Assembly: GCF_000498475.1 (NCBI RefSeq)
Contig: NZ_AVBI01000001.1
Coordinates: 434,001-498,000 of the forward strand
Length of the DNA stretch: 64,000 bases
Direction of reading: 5' to 3'
Source of the DNA: Flavobacterium cauense R2A-7
GTDB lineage: Bacteria; Bacteroidota; Bacteroidia; Flavobacteriales; Flavobacteriaceae
Below the pieces are notes generated by a model, which worked only from the letters and a program-made list of their open reading frames with translations, was not told the origin of the DNA and did not search any database. Below, in pieces: positions 25,761 to 34,979 of this stretch (within the stretch, counting starts at the first letter, position 1; each line of letters begins with the position of its first letter). Position numbers and translations under genes: made by a program.

Positions 25761-26204
25761 TTATCTTGGTTTGTTCATCGACGGATACGCCAGCATTTCT
25801 TTTTCCTTCACATTTTTGATGGTATGTACCTTCGTTTTACCGTTTTGCTTAAAATAGAGCACGGCCTTGGTACTCTCGGGCAAAGGCTCGTTAACCGGCT
25901 CTTGGTCTGGCATATTTTTTCCGCCGCTCTTTGTGATGATGTAAGCGGTATAATGCAATCCGTCCTGCGTTTGAAAAACGGCTTCTTTCCCTTTAAAAAC
26001 TACTTTTTCAAGTTTCGTTTGATTGGAAAGCGGCGTTTGGAAAACCACGTGAAAATTAATTCCGGCTCCGCCACCACGTACACCGGACACCCAGCCTTCA
26101 AAATAGGTTTCCGTAAGCGATCGTGTCACGCTTTCGGAGATTTTTTTTTGCGACGCACAGGAAACAAAAAACATAGCAGTTAATAGAAGGAATATGTGTT
26201 TCAT
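25761..26204 (-). CDS. Lipoprotein of the WVSGVRGGGAG family (copy 1)
   Basis: The 147-residue protein has the signal MKHIFLLLTAMFFVSC (Cys16). Its core contains TYFEGWVSGVRGGGAGINFH, which is shared almost exactly with the lipoprotein at 28459-28950 (YFENWVSGVRGGGAGTHFY). The following strands also match in pattern (PLSNQTKLEKVVFKGKEAVF). I do not recognise a named family. The C terminus is basic. The two copies flank the prolyl oligopeptidase gene and probably arose by duplication. Cellular role unknown; lipidated envelope protein by signal. Confidence 0.78.
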   Translation of the reverse strand: MKHIFLLLTAMFFVSCASQKKISESVTRSLTETYFEGWVSGVRGGGAGINFHVVFQTPLSNQTKLEKVVFKGKEAVFQTQDGLHYTAYIITKSGGKNMPDQEPVNEPLPESTKAVLYFKQNGKTKVHTIKNVKEKEMLAYPSMNKPR

Positions 26205-26312
26205 GATTTTTTGGGTTAGTCCGTTTCATCGGTTGTAGAAAATCCCCGATTCCGCTGTAAGTATTTTAGCCTTAAATGTAGTTATTTTAATGAAGATGTA
26301 AAAGTCAAACCC

Positions 26313-26320
26313 TATATTTG
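26313..26320 (+). promoter_or_regulatory. -7 box of the prolyl oligopeptidase gene
   Basis: TATATTTG is an exact consensus match. It overlaps the upstream potential start codons near 26323, which supports translation from the ATG at 26347. Confidence 0.5.
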
Positions 26321-26346
26321 TTGTGATATTACAGGCTGACTTCAAA

Positions 26347-28431
26347 ATGAAAAAAATCTTTGTTTTATATATGTTGCTTTGTACTGTTTTTACTTTTTCG
26401 CAAAACGCAGTTACAACAAAAAAAATACCTTCTCCCTTCGTTAAACACGGCATTTCCCTACCTGATGATTACGCTTGGCTGGAGAATACCAAATCTGCAG
26501 ACGTGACGAATTGGGTCGACAATCAGAATAAAACAACAGAAACCCACTTTGAAGAAATCAATCTGACAAAATCGATCGCTTCCAAAATTAGGGAATACGA
26601 TCGTTTGGCTGTTGGAGTCTTACCGGAGAAAAAAGGGAAATATTTTTATCAGTTGTATCGGAAAGACGACACAAAATCGGCTTATCTTACTTACCGGAAA
26701 AAAGTTGATGATTTTCCTATGGAAATTGTCAATCCTTACAAAATATACAATGAGCCGACGGTTTTTATCAACGGATATTATCCGTCCAAAAACTCCAAAT
26801 ATGTAGCAACCAAATTCAACACCAATGGCAGCGACAAAAACGAAGTACGGTTTTACAATTTAACTTCGGGAAATAATGTGCCGGATGCCCTTAAAGACCT
26901 GAAATACTCGGGTGTGGAATGGAACGAAGACGAAGGCGTTTTTTACAAAAGAAACCAAAACGCTCAGGTTTTTGCCAAAGATTCCACTTATCAGTTGTAT
27001 TATCACAAAATGGGCGAAAGTCAGGACAAAGACATCCTGGTATTTGACACTTCAAAATCCGAGACCAACTTTACCTTTTTCACGTCCCGCGGACGTCTTT
27101 TTATTACAGAAACAAACAAAGAAGAGACTGTTAAAAAATACTATTCGGCTTCTTTGAAAACGGTTCCGTTTCAGCTTGAAAAATTCATTGAAGACGACAG
27201 CCGAAATTTTAAATTTATAAGTTATCGCAACAACAGAGTGTATTTTTCTTCCGGAAAATACGATTGGGGAGAAATCCGATCAATGGACATTGCAAACCCC
27301 AAAGACGAAGTCGTCGTCATTCCGCAGATTTACAATAACTTATTGGTAAGCCAATATTTTATTGACGATTATATCGTTTGCAAATACAAAACGGTCGGGA
27401 AAAATTACCTGATTGTGTATGAGAACTCCGGGGCTTTTTTCAAGAAAATCGATCTTCCCGTGGGAGTCGATTTACGATTCAAATTTTATGATCCGGAAAC
27501 CAAAACCCTTTTTGTTACCTTTTTTTCCCGAACAATTCCAAACCAAAATTATACCATAAATCTGTTGACCGGCGAAGCCAATGCGTATTACAATGACTTC
27601 ATTAAACCCAAACCAACCATTTTTCCGTTAAATTATTTTGAGACAAAATCCGTTACCTTCAAAAGCAGAGACGGGAAAGATGTTCCGATTACGATTGTAC
27701 ATAAAAAAGGACTTCCATTAGACGGCAAAAACCCAACATTGCTTGAGGCCTATGGCGGATTTGGAATTGTCAGCGGTCCTGATTTTGAATCCGGTTTGCT
27801 TTATTTCCTTGGAAACGGCGGCATATATGCCTTTGCGGAAATTCGAGGCGGTGGTGAAAAAGGGATTAATTGGCACAAAGACGGAAAAGGCCTTAAAAAA
27901 ATTAACGGGTTTAATGATTTCATCGATGCGGCAGAATTTCTGATTCGGGAAAAATACACCTCGCCCAATAAACTTGCGATTTCCGGGACTTCGCATGGCG
28001 GTTTGGTAGTGGGTGTAGCAATGACCCAACGACCGGATTTGTTTAAAGTCGTTGTTCCGGTTGCCGGGGTATTTGATATGGCCCGATACAATTTATTTAC
28101 AACCGGAAAATACCATTTGGATGAATTTGGTGATCCGGATAACAAATCCGAATTTGAAGCGTTACTGAAGTATTCTCCCTATCACAACATACAGGAAAAT
28201 GTAAATTATCCGATAACATTGGTGCTTTCGGGTGAAAATGACGACAGGGTGACACCTTTTCAATCGTATAAATTTGCTGCAAAACTTCAAAACAGAGTCG
28301 CTCAGAAAAATCCGATTTACATTAACGTTCTGAAAAAAACCGGACACAGCGGAAGAGGTCATACCTATGATGGTCGCATCGAATCGCAATCAGAATTTTT
28401 TGGCTTTTTGCTCTATCATTTAAACAAATAG
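26347..28431 (+). CDS. Prolyl oligopeptidase family serine peptidase (S9A), secreted
   Basis: The 694-residue protein has a signal peptide (MKKIFVLYMLLCTVFTFSQ), an N-terminal beta-propeller (about residues 60-400) and a C-terminal alpha/beta-hydrolase domain. The catalytic triad is visible: Ser549 in SGTSHGGLV, Asp in GENDDRV (about 632-633) and His667 in KTGHSGRGH. It cleaves after proline in short peptides, probably in the periplasm, for peptide nutrition. I chose the ATG at 26347 since the promoter box at 26313-26320 excludes the longer frame. The flanking lipoproteins are transcribed on the opposite strand. Confidence 0.93.
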   Translation: MKKIFVLYMLLCTVFTFSQNAVTTKKIPSPFVKHGISLPDDYAWLENTKSADVTNWVDNQNKTTETHFEEINLTKSIASKIREYDRLAVGVLPEKKGKYFYQLYRKDDTKSAYLTYRKKVDDFPMEIVNPYKIYNEPTVFINGYYPSKNSKYVATKFNTNGSDKNEVRFYNLTSGNNVPDALKDLKYSGVEWNEDEGVFYKRNQNAQVFAKDSTYQLYYHKMGESQDKDILVFDTSKSETNFTFFTSRGRLFITETNKEETVKKYYSASLKTVPFQLEKFIEDDSRNFKFISYRNNRVYFSSGKYDWGEIRSMDIANPKDEVVVIPQIYNNLLVSQYFIDDYIVCKYKTVGKNYLIVYENSGAFFKKIDLPVGVDLRFKFYDPETKTLFVTFFSRTIPNQNYTINLLTGEANAYYNDFIKPKPTIFPLNYFETKSVTFKSRDGKDVPITIVHKKGLPLDGKNPTLLEAYGGFGIVSGPDFESGLLYFLGNGGIYAFAEIRGGGEKGINWHKDGKGLKKINGFNDFIDAAEFLIREKYTSPNKLAISGTSHGGLVVGVAMTQRPDLFKVVVPVAGVFDMARYNLFTTGKYHLDEFGDPDNKSEFEALLKYSPYHNIQENVNYPITLVLSGENDDRVTPFQSYKFAAKLQNRVAQKNPIYINVLKKTGHSGRGHTYDGRIESQSEFFGFLLYHLNK

Positions 28432-28458
28432 CTTGCCACTCGTAAAATAAAACCTAAA

Positions 28459-28950
28459 TTATTGGGGCTGAAATTCAGATTCCTGTTCGCTGACTTTTTT
28501 TATCAGATAGTAATTCAATTCCCTGTTTACAAAATATTCCAGCAAAGCCTGATCATCATCAATCGGAAAAGGCGGGTTTTCGAATAAAGTTGATTTAACG
28601 GTCGTGGATCCTGAAGAAACATCGTCGGCAGGATTTGCATTATTAGGAAAATTGGCAAGATAAAGTAATTCCGACAAGGCAATCACTTTGGTTTTTTGTC
28701 CTCTGAAATACAATTCGCCCAGAAAAATTGCATCGGAAATCGGTTCTTTTAACTCAATGTAAAAATGAGTTCCTGCACCGCCCCCGCGAACACCGGAAAC
28801 CCAGTTTTCAAAATAAGTGTTTTTAATTTCTATCGGAGCGTTTGCTAACACTCCTTTGTCGGCCGAATCGTAATTTGTCGAATCAAATTCTTCCTTTGAG
28901 CAGCTTTGGAAGAAAAAAAATAGGGCGGTAAGTGCTAAAATTCTTTTCAT
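28459..28950 (-). CDS. Lipoprotein of the WVSGVRGGGAG family (copy 2)
   Basis: The 163-residue protein has the signal MKRILALTALFFFFQSC (Cys17). The core motif NTYFENWVSGVRGGGAG matches copy 1 at 25761-26204, followed by a similar strand pattern (HFYIELKEPISDAIFLGELYF). It differs by a longer acidic segment (NNANPADDVSSGSTT) before the C terminus. The frame is open upstream to 29040, but only the ATG at 28950 gives a proper signal peptide. Function unknown. Confidence 0.78.
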   Translation of the reverse strand: MKRILALTALFFFFQSCSKEEFDSTNYDSADKGVLANAPIEIKNTYFENWVSGVRGGGAGTHFYIELKEPISDAIFLGELYFRGQKTKVIALSELLYLANFPNNANPADDVSSGSTTVKSTLFENPPFPIDDDQALLEYFVNRELNYYLIKKVSEQESEFQPQ

Positions 28951-29150
28951 TTCTTTGTTTTTTAAATGGATTGTTCCGGGTGAGGAATCGCAATAAAAAA
29001 ACAGAACCTGACTCCTATTCCCGATAGGATATGAATGCATTACTCAACTGTTGATACAGAAAGCTGCAAAAAAAGTGAACCGCAAAAAAAGATTTTAAGC
29101 GTTTTAAGGTCGTAACAGATTGATAGTTAATCCGTTAAACAAAGGTAGTA

Positions 29151-29178
29151 AAAAAGGACCAACAGTTGTTGATCCTTT
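29151..29178 (-). terminator. Terminator of the ATP synthase operon
   Basis: On the minus strand AAAGGATCAA...TTGGTCCTTT (one G-U or mismatch pair) is followed by a T run, about 20 nt past the atpG stop codon. Confidence 0.78.
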
Positions 29179-29199
29179 AGTCTATTTCAAGAAATATTC

Positions 29200-30060
29200 T
29201 TAATTATTTAAAGCTTCCGCTCCACCAACAATCTCTAAGATTTCGTTAGTAATAGCAGCCTGGCGTGCTTTATTGTATGTCAATTTCAATTGATTTCTCA
29301 ATTCGGTTGCGTTGTCCGTTGCTTTGTGCATTGCGGTCATACGTGCACCGTGTTCTGCAGCGAAAGAATCTCGTACCGCTTTGTACAATTGTGTTTTTAA
29401 TGACTTAGGAATTAAAGTCAACACAATTTCTTCTTTTGACGGTTCGAAAATATAATCGGAAGTGGTAACCGCTTTACTTTCAATTGGCGCCAATGGTAAG
29501 AATTGTTCGGTAACTACAATTTGTGTAGCAGCATTTTTAAATTGATTGTATACCAATTCGATTTTATCGTACTCTCCATCTACAAATAAATGGGTCAATG
29601 CTTCTGCTACGTGTGCAGCATTGTCAAAGGTTAAGTCGTCAAAAATATCGCTACGGTTGGCTACCACGTAATTCGTTTTCACCAAAGCATCGTGTGCTTT
29701 TTTACCGATAGCAAAAACACCTACCTGTTTTCCGGCATAAGTGGTTTCGGAAAGGTTTTTAACCTGTTTTAATACGTTGGCATTAAAAGCCCCACACAAA
29801 CCTCTGTTTGATGTTACTACAACCAACAATACTTTTTTAACCTCACGCTGATCAGTATATTTTCCGGCGAAGTCACCTTCCAAAGAAGCACTCAGGTTTT
29901 GAATTAATTCGGTTAATTTTTCGGCATAAGGGCGCATTGCTGTAATCGCATCTTGTGCTTTTTTCAACTTTGCCGCAGATACCATTTTCATCGCCGATGT
30001 GATTTGCATCGTAGATGAAACCGAAGTAATCCTGTTACGTATTTCCTTTAAATTTGCCAT
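29200..30060 (-). CDS. atpG: ATP synthase subunit gamma
   Basis: The 286-residue central-stalk subunit rotates inside the F1 head and couples proton flow to ATP synthesis. Conserved ends are visible: MANLKEIRNRITSVSSTMQI, TSAMKMVSAAKLKKAQ at the N terminus and ARQAAITNEILEIVGGAEAL at the C terminus, the two long helices of the coiled-coil rotor. VVTSNRGLCGAFNANV lies in the middle domain. It follows atpA after a 77-nt spacer holding a strong hairpin and is the last gene of the run; atpD and atpC are absent and must lie elsewhere, as is usual in Bacteroidota. Confidence 0.97.
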   Translation of the reverse strand: MANLKEIRNRITSVSSTMQITSAMKMVSAAKLKKAQDAITAMRPYAEKLTELIQNLSASLEGDFAGKYTDQREVKKVLLVVVTSNRGLCGAFNANVLKQVKNLSETTYAGKQVGVFAIGKKAHDALVKTNYVVANRSDIFDDLTFDNAAHVAEALTHLFVDGEYDKIELVYNQFKNAATQIVVTEQFLPLAPIESKAVTTSDYIFEPSKEEIVLTLIPKSLKTQLYKAVRDSFAAEHGARMTAMHKATDNATELRNQLKLTYNKARQAAITNEILEIVGGAEALNN

Positions 30061-30137
30061 TGTTACTTTGAAAATGTGACAATTTGAATATTTGAAGATG
30101 CAGTATCACATCTTCAAATCGTCAAACCATCAAATTA
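30061..30137 (-). other. atpA-atpG spacer with a perfect 10-bp hairpin
   Basis: TTTGAAGATG (30091-30100) and CATCTTCAAA (30109-30118) are perfectly complementary around an 8-nt loop; surrounding AATTTGAATATTTG and GTCAAACCATCAAATT repeat the same theme. Read on the minus strand there is no T run after the stem, so this is not a simple terminator. It may stabilise or process the mRNA, or be a dispersed AT-rich repeat. Confidence 0.55.
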
Positions 30138-31712
30138 TTAATATTTTGCAGAAATCTCTTTTGCGGCTTTCTCTAATACATCAGTGATGTTATCATCGAA
30201 TTTACCCGCTTTTAAAGCGTCCAACACATCTCTGTGTTTCGCGTTCATGTATTCCAAGAAATCTTTTTCAAATTCTTTTACTTTTTCAACCGGAACGTTT
30301 CTCAATAAGTTTTTCGTTCCAGCATAGATAATCGCAACCTGCTCTTCTACTGTAAACGGAGTATTTACCGCTTGTTTCAAGATTTCAACGTTACGTTTAC
30401 CTTTTTCGATTACGTTTAATGTAACCGCATCCAAGTCAGATCCGAATTTAGCAAACGCTTCCAATTCACGGAATTGCGCCTGGTCTAATTTCAAAGTACC
30501 GGATACTTTTTTCATGGATTTAATCTGTGCATTACCTCCAACACGCGATACCGAAATACCTACGTTAATTGCCGGACGAACCCCAGAGTTGAATAAATCA
30601 CCATCCAAGAAAATCTGACCATCCGTAATCGAAATTACGTTGGTTGGGATATACGCAGAAACGTCACCCGCTTGTGTTTCGATGATTGGTAACGCCGTTA
30701 ACGAACCACCACCTTTAACGATTGGTTTTAACGTTTCCGGTAAATCGTTCATGTTTTTAGCAATACTGTCATCCGCGATTACTTTACAAGCTCTCTCTAA
30801 TAAACGAGAGTGAAGGTAGAAAACGTCTCCAGGATACGCCTCACGTCCCGGCGGTCTTCTTAACAACAAAGATACCTCTCGGTACGCCACCGCTTGTTTT
30901 GATAAATCATCATAAATGATCAAAGCCGGACGACCTGAATCACGGAAATACTCTCCGATAGCAGCACCTGCCATTGGAGCATATACCTGCATTGGAGCAG
31001 GGTCAGAAGCGTTAGCTGCTACGATAATCGTATACGCCATTGCGCCTTTTTCTTCTAATGTTTTTGCAATTCCAGCTACTGTAGACGCTTTTTGTCCTAC
31101 GGCAACATAGATACAGAATACTGGTTTACCAGCATCGTAGAATTCTTTTTGATTCAAAATGGTATCGATACATACAGTAGTTTTACCAGTTTGACGGTCA
31201 CCAATTACCAACTCACGTTGTCCACGACCTACCGGGATCATCGCATCGATAGATTTGATACCTGTTTGTAATGGTTCAGTTACCGGCTGACGGAAGATAA
31301 CTCCAGGAGCTTTTCTTTCCAATGGCATTTCGTAAAGATCACCACCGATTGGTCCTTTACCGTCGATTGGGTTACCTAAAGTATCCACAACACGACCTAC
31401 CATTTGCTCACCAACTTTTAAAGAAGCGATACGCTGAGTTCTTTTCACCGTTGAACCTTCACGGATTCCGGTAGAAGGTCCTAATAATACCACCCCTACG
31501 TTGTCTTCCTCAAGATTCAATACAATAGCTTCCAACCCGTTTTCGAATTGTACTAACTCACCGTATTGAGCGTTAGACAACCCGTAAACACGAGCGATAC
31601 CGTCTCCTACCTGAAGAACTGTTCCCACTTCTTCTAAAGTAGCACCTGATTCAAAACCAGATAATTGTTTCTTTAATATTGCTGAAATTTCAGCAGCTTT
31701 AATTTCTGCCAT
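30138..31712 (-). CDS. atpA: ATP synthase subunit alpha
   Basis: The 524-residue non-catalytic nucleotide-binding subunit of F1 has the Walker A sequence GDRQTGKTT (about residues 171-179), [20 protein letters not shown] as the Walker B region with the following helix, and the alpha-specific signature [14 protein letters not shown] near residue 375. N-terminal [17 protein letters not shown] is the peripheral-stalk-binding helix. Full length for the family. Confidence 0.98.
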   Translation of the reverse strand: MAEIKAAEISAILKKQLSGFESGATLEEVGTVLQVGDGIARVYGLSNAQYGELVQFENGLEAIVLNLEEDNVGVVLLGPSTGIREGSTVKRTQRIASLKVGEQMVGRVVDTLGNPIDGKGPIGGDLYEMPLERKAPGVIFRQPVTEPLQTGIKSIDAMIPVGRGQRELVIGDRQTGKTTVCIDTILNQKEFYDAGKPVFCIYVAVGQKASTVAGIAKTLEEKGAMAYTIIVAANASDPAPMQVYAPMAGAAIGEYFRDSGRPALIIYDDLSKQAVAYREVSLLLRRPPGREAYPGDVFYLHSRLLERACKVIADDSIAKNMNDLPETLKPIVKGGGSLTALPIIETQAGDVSAYIPTNVISITDGQIFLDGDLFNSGVRPAINVGISVSRVGGNAQIKSMKKVSGTLKLDQAQFRELEAFAKFGSDLDAVTLNVIEKGKRNVEILKQAVNTPFTVEEQVAIIYAGTKNLLRNVPVEKVKEFEKDFLEYMNAKHRDVLDALKAGKFDDNITDVLEKAAKEISAKY

Positions 31713-31751
31713 TCTGTTTTATAATTTAAACGCCTTCCGACGTGGTAAATA

Positions 31752-32279
31752 CTAATTTAAAAGTTCTCTTTTTAATGTTTGTAAGCTGTTTGCTACTGAA
31801 GCATTGTATTGTTTGTCGCCGATTCTTAAAATAAATCCACCAATAATGGACTCATCCACCACATTGTTAATGGTAACCGATTTATTAGAAAATTCTTTGA
31901 TTTTTGCCAATACTTTTACCTCCAATTCCGGAGTGATAGGAAAAGCAGTCGTTACTTTGGCCACTTCCACACCGTTTAATTCATCAAACAAAAGAATGTA
32001 TTGAGAAGCCACCGCTGGTAAAATCTCAAATCTTTTGTTTTCCAATAACAATCGGAACAAACTTTTTGTTTCATTTTGAACAGAAGCAAATACTTCGGAT
32101 AAAGCAGAAACTTTTACTTCCCCCTTAACAGTTGGGTTGGATAAAAATTCTTTTAACTCAACGCTTTCCGCAACAGCTGTAACGATAGCCTTCATGTCAT
32201 CGTTTACATTGTTTGCTTTACCGTTGGCGTTAGCAATATCTAAAATTGCTTTTGCATATCTAATCGCTGCTCTTGACAT
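31752..32279 (-). CDS. atpH: ATP synthase subunit delta
   Basis: The 175-residue peripheral-stalk protein (OSCP type) links F1 alpha to subunit b. The N terminus SRAAIRYAKAILDIANANGK and the conserved C-terminal ESIIGGFILRIGDKQYNAS are the usual family signatures. It sits 6 nt after atpF and 39 nt before atpA in the canonical F-H-A order. Homologues are divergent in sequence but conserved in length. Confidence 0.95.
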   Translation of the reverse strand: MSRAAIRYAKAILDIANANGKANNVNDDMKAIVTAVAESVELKEFLSNPTVKGEVKVSALSEVFASVQNETKSLFRLLLENKRFEILPAVASQYILLFDELNGVEVAKVTTAFPITPELEVKVLAKIKEFSNKSVTINNVVDESIIGGFILRIGDKQYNASVANSLQTLKRELLN

Positions 32280-32285
32280 ATACGA

Positions 32286-32786
32286 TTAATTTAATTTAAC
32301 TTCACCTAACATTTTCTCAACCAATGCGGATTGGGATTCTTTGTTAGAAAGTTCTGCTTTTAATAATTTTTCAGCGATGTCAACAGAAAGGCCAGATACC
32401 TGACTTTTCAATTCTGCTAAAGCGGCATTTTTCTCGCTTTCGATAGACGCTTTTGCCTGCTCAATCATTTTAGCACCTTGTACTTGCGCTTCTGATTTGG
32501 CATCAGCAATCATTTTTTCTTTGATTTCGCGAGCTTCTTTAATCATAGTATCACGTTCTGCACGAGCCTGATCCAATAATTTTTGATTGTCCGCTTTAAG
32601 GTTCATCATTTCTTTCTTTGCATTTTCTGCAGAAAGCAACGCGTCTTTAATTCCTTCTTCTCTTTCGTTAACCGCATCAAGAATAGGTTTCCAGGCAAAT
32701 TTCTTAAGCAAAAGAATTAATCCTACGAAAAGCAAAAATTGCCAAAAAAACAAACCAAGCGAAAATTGATCTAGTAACTTTTCCAT
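32286..32786 (-). CDS. atpF: ATP synthase subunit b
   Basis: In this 166-residue protein one N-terminal membrane helix (FSLGLFFWQFLLFVGLILLL) is followed by the conserved hinge KKFAWKPILDAVNEREEGIKD and a long charged amphipathic helix (Lys/Glu/Ala-rich) that dimerises as the peripheral stalk. Only one b-type gene is present, so the stalk is probably a homodimer. Confidence 0.96.
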   Translation of the reverse strand: MEKLLDQFSLGLFFWQFLLFVGLILLLKKFAWKPILDAVNEREEGIKDALLSAENAKKEMMNLKADNQKLLDQARAERDTMIKEAREIKEKMIADAKSEAQVQGAKMIEQAKASIESEKNAALAELKSQVSGLSVDIAEKLLKAELSNKESQSALVEKMLGEVKLN

Positions 32787-32875
32787 TATATAAAAATTCT
32801 AATTTAGAATACTTTTTAATTTTTTAAAACAACAGTTGTAACCAACCGTCACAACTGTTGTCTGCATTTTTCTGA

Positions 32876-33067
32876 TTAAGCTGCGAATAAAGCTGCGAAA
32901 CCAATACCTTCAATAAGTGCAGCTGCGATAAGCATAGCTGTTTGGATTTTTCCTGAAGCTTCTGGTTGACGAGCAATAGCGTCCATTGCTGAACCACCAA
33001 TTTTACCGATACCTAAACCAGCTCCGATTACGATTAAACCAGCACCTACAATAGTTGGAATTTGCAT
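32876..33067 (-). CDS. atpE: ATP synthase subunit c
   Basis: The 63-residue two-helix hairpin builds the membrane rotor ring. The polar loop is ARQPEAS and the second helix carries the ion-binding Glu in AAALIEGIGFAALFAA. The first helix has the expected glycine-rich packing motif (GAGLIVIGAGLGIGKIGG). The Gln-Glu-Ser/Thr set typical of sodium-binding rings is not apparent, so protons are likely the coupling ion. It is shorter than most c subunits, as is common in Bacteroidota. Confidence 0.96.
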   Translation of the reverse strand: MQIPTIVGAGLIVIGAGLGIGKIGGSAMDAIARQPEASGKIQTAMLIAAALIEGIGFAALFAA

Positions 33068-33100
33068 AATGTATATATATTTAATTAAACATTCAATTTA

Positions 33101-34249
33101 TTAATGATGATCATCGTGGTGATGCTCCTCGTTGGCCGCACCAAAATAAAGTGCCGATAACATGGTGAAAATATAAGCCTGTAAAGCGGCTACCAAAATT
33201 TCCAGTAAAGATAAAGCAAAAGCTAAGAAGAAAGACAAACTGCTTCCCAACCAGTTTTTGAAAATAAACATCAACCCAATGATACTCATTAATACTACGT
33301 GACCCGCTACCATGTTGGCATATAGACGAATCATTAATGAGAAAGGTTTGATAATGGTTCCTAACAATTCAATAGGTGCCAAGATAATTTTCATAGGTGT
33401 CGGAACGCCCGGCATCCAGAAAATGTGACCCCAGTAATTTTTATTAGCGGTAAGGGTTGTAATTACATAAGTAAGGATTGCCAAACAAGCGGTTACGGCG
33501 ATGTTTCCGGTAACGTTAATCCCTAGTGGTGTTAATCCGAAAATATTCAGGAACCAGATAAAGAAGAAAATCGTCAACAAATAACTCATGTATTTTTTAT
33601 AGTTCTTTCCGATGTTCGGAATAGCGATATCATCACGGATATAAAGAATGATTGGCTCGAAGAAACGACCTGCTCCCGAAGCGATTCCACCGTTTTTAGC
33701 ATATGATTTTGCCAAATTGGTAAACAGGAAAAACATAATTAAAGCAACCACAAAAATCATGAAAACGTTTTTCGTAATGGAGAAATCCAACGGTTGTGCG
33801 TTGGTGGCATGGTGGTGTTCGTCTACCGCAACTTCTTCTTCTGCATTGGCAACTTTGTAGATTTTACCGTGGTACAATCTGTAATAGTTTCCATTGCTTT
33901 CTGCCGCATGCTCTCCGTGGTGAAATTCAGCTGAAGAAAAAACCTGAAGTCCGTTATCAATCAGAATAACCGGTAACGGAAAACCAATGTGCTTCTCAAC
34001 ACCTGCATCATCTTTATACGAAAACAAATGAAAATCATAAGAATCCATTAAGTGGTGCCCAATAAATTCTTTAATTTCCGTTTTCAAGTCCTTCGGAGCC
34101 TCTTCTGCATGATGCTGTCCTTCTGCAACGGCAGCCGCCTCAACAGGAACCGCAGTGGAATCCGTTGTTGTATTTGCATAGTTTACCAACGGTAAAAATG
34201 CTACTAAAGCTGCAACTATAAAGTGGAGTGGTTTTTTCGAAATCACCAT
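33101..34249 (-). CDS. atpB: ATP synthase subunit a
   Basis: This 382-residue protein is much longer than E. coli AtpB (271) because of an N-terminal signal-like segment and a soluble region (about residues 30-150) rich in His and Glu. The membrane part has the essential Arg in KPFSLMIRLYANMVAGHVV and ends in a His-rich tail (EEHHHDDHH). It forms the proton half-channels against the c ring. The extended N terminus is a Bacteroidota trait of unclear function. A consensus promoter lies just upstream, inside the sprE-atp run. Confidence 0.96.
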   Translation of the reverse strand: MVISKKPLHFIVAALVAFLPLVNYANTTTDSTAVPVEAAAVAEGQHHAEEAPKDLKTEIKEFIGHHLMDSYDFHLFSYKDDAGVEKHIGFPLPVILIDNGLQVFSSAEFHHGEHAAESNGNYYRLYHGKIYKVANAEEEVAVDEHHHATNAQPLDFSITKNVFMIFVVALIMFFLFTNLAKSYAKNGGIASGAGRFFEPIILYIRDDIAIPNIGKNYKKYMSYLLTIFFFIWFLNIFGLTPLGINVTGNIAVTACLAILTYVITTLTANKNYWGHIFWMPGVPTPMKIILAPIELLGTIIKPFSLMIRLYANMVAGHVVLMSIIGLMFIFKNWLGSSLSFFLAFALSLLEILVAALQAYIFTMLSALYFGAANEEHHHDDHH

Positions 34250-34290
34250 AACTATTAATAACTTAATTTTAAGGATTCTTAAATTTGGTG

Positions 34291-34318
34291 CAAAGGTAAA
34301 TATTTTATTAATATCGAA
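34291..34318 (-). promoter_or_regulatory. Internal promoter for atpB-atpG
   Basis: On the minus strand TTC (one mismatch to TTG), a 17-nt spacer and TACCTTTG (34298-34291, exact) lie in the 81-nt gap before atpB. This would let the ATP synthase genes be transcribed apart from sprE and bactofilin. Confidence 0.55.
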
Positions 34319-34330
34319 CGGCTATTAGAA

Positions 34331-34762
34331 TTATTTTTTAATGGAATTTATGTTTTGTTTATCCAATCCGTTTCCTTTATTTAATAATCGTATGGTTATT
34401 ATCGTTTCTATTGCCAAAAAAAGAATAAAAATCACAAAAAAGTTTATTTTTTCCACAAAGTTCTGGTTCGTCTCCGCCAATATGGGACGCACTATAAAAA
34501 AAGACACTCCCATTTTCACGGAAGTAATGAGTAAAAAGGTCATTCCCACATAATCCAAGTTTTTATCTTTCACGATTAGAAGGATTATCAGGATGACCAG
34601 GGTAAAAACAAAAAAAACACCGTACAGGTTTTCCAGCGAATAATGAAACTTCTGATACGAAGCACTGAATTCCGGTAGTAACGAAATACTTTTATTACCG
34701 ATATAAGCGATTAGGGTAAGCGAAAACGCAAGCAAAAGGGTTTGTACTTTTTCTTTATTCAT
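34331..34762 (-). CDS. Four-helix membrane protein, DUF6168-like
   Basis: The 143-residue protein has four predicted membrane helices (near residues 8-24, 47-64, 71-91 and 104-125) separated by short charged loops. It overlaps atpZ by 8 nt and stands immediately before the atpB promoter, the slot taken by atpI in many operons. It may therefore assist assembly of the Fo sector or import of magnesium, as proposed for AtpI; sequence similarity to AtpI is not obvious and the assignment is by position. Confidence 0.72.
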   Translation of the reverse strand: MNKEKVQTLLLAFSLTLIAYIGNKSISLLPEFSASYQKFHYSLENLYGVFFVFTLVILIILLIVKDKNLDYVGMTFLLITSVKMGVSFFIVRPILAETNQNFVEKINFFVIFILFLAIETIITIRLLNKGNGLDKQNINSIKK

Positions 34763-34979
34763 TTTTATTCAGTTCGTTTACCTGTCGTATTACATTGTAA
34801 AGTGCCAAAAAAACACCTACGACAACTAAGATTTTATTATAGTAGACTTTCGGGTTCGGATGGTTCTCATCGAGCCATTGCCCCAACCAGGCGAAAGCAA
34901 AGATAACGATACCCATCTGAAACGGGATATTAATCAGTGCCAGCCATTTGTTAGGCGATTTTTTCTTCTGATCCTCCAT
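34755..34979 (-). CDS. atpZ: AtpZ/AtpI-family ATP synthase assembly protein
   Basis: The 74-residue protein has two membrane helices (NIPFQMGIVIFAFAWLGQWL and a C-terminal KILVVVGVFLALYNVIRQV). The family motif GxWLDxxxP appears as GQWLDENHPNPKVYY between them. AtpZ-type proteins help assemble the c ring or supply magnesium. It overlaps the bactofilin gene by 29 nt at its 5' end and the DUF6168 gene by 8 nt. Confidence 0.85.
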   Translation of the reverse strand: MEDQKKKSPNKWLALINIPFQMGIVIFAFAWLGQWLDENHPNPKVYYNKILVVVGVFLALYNVIRQVNELNKNE

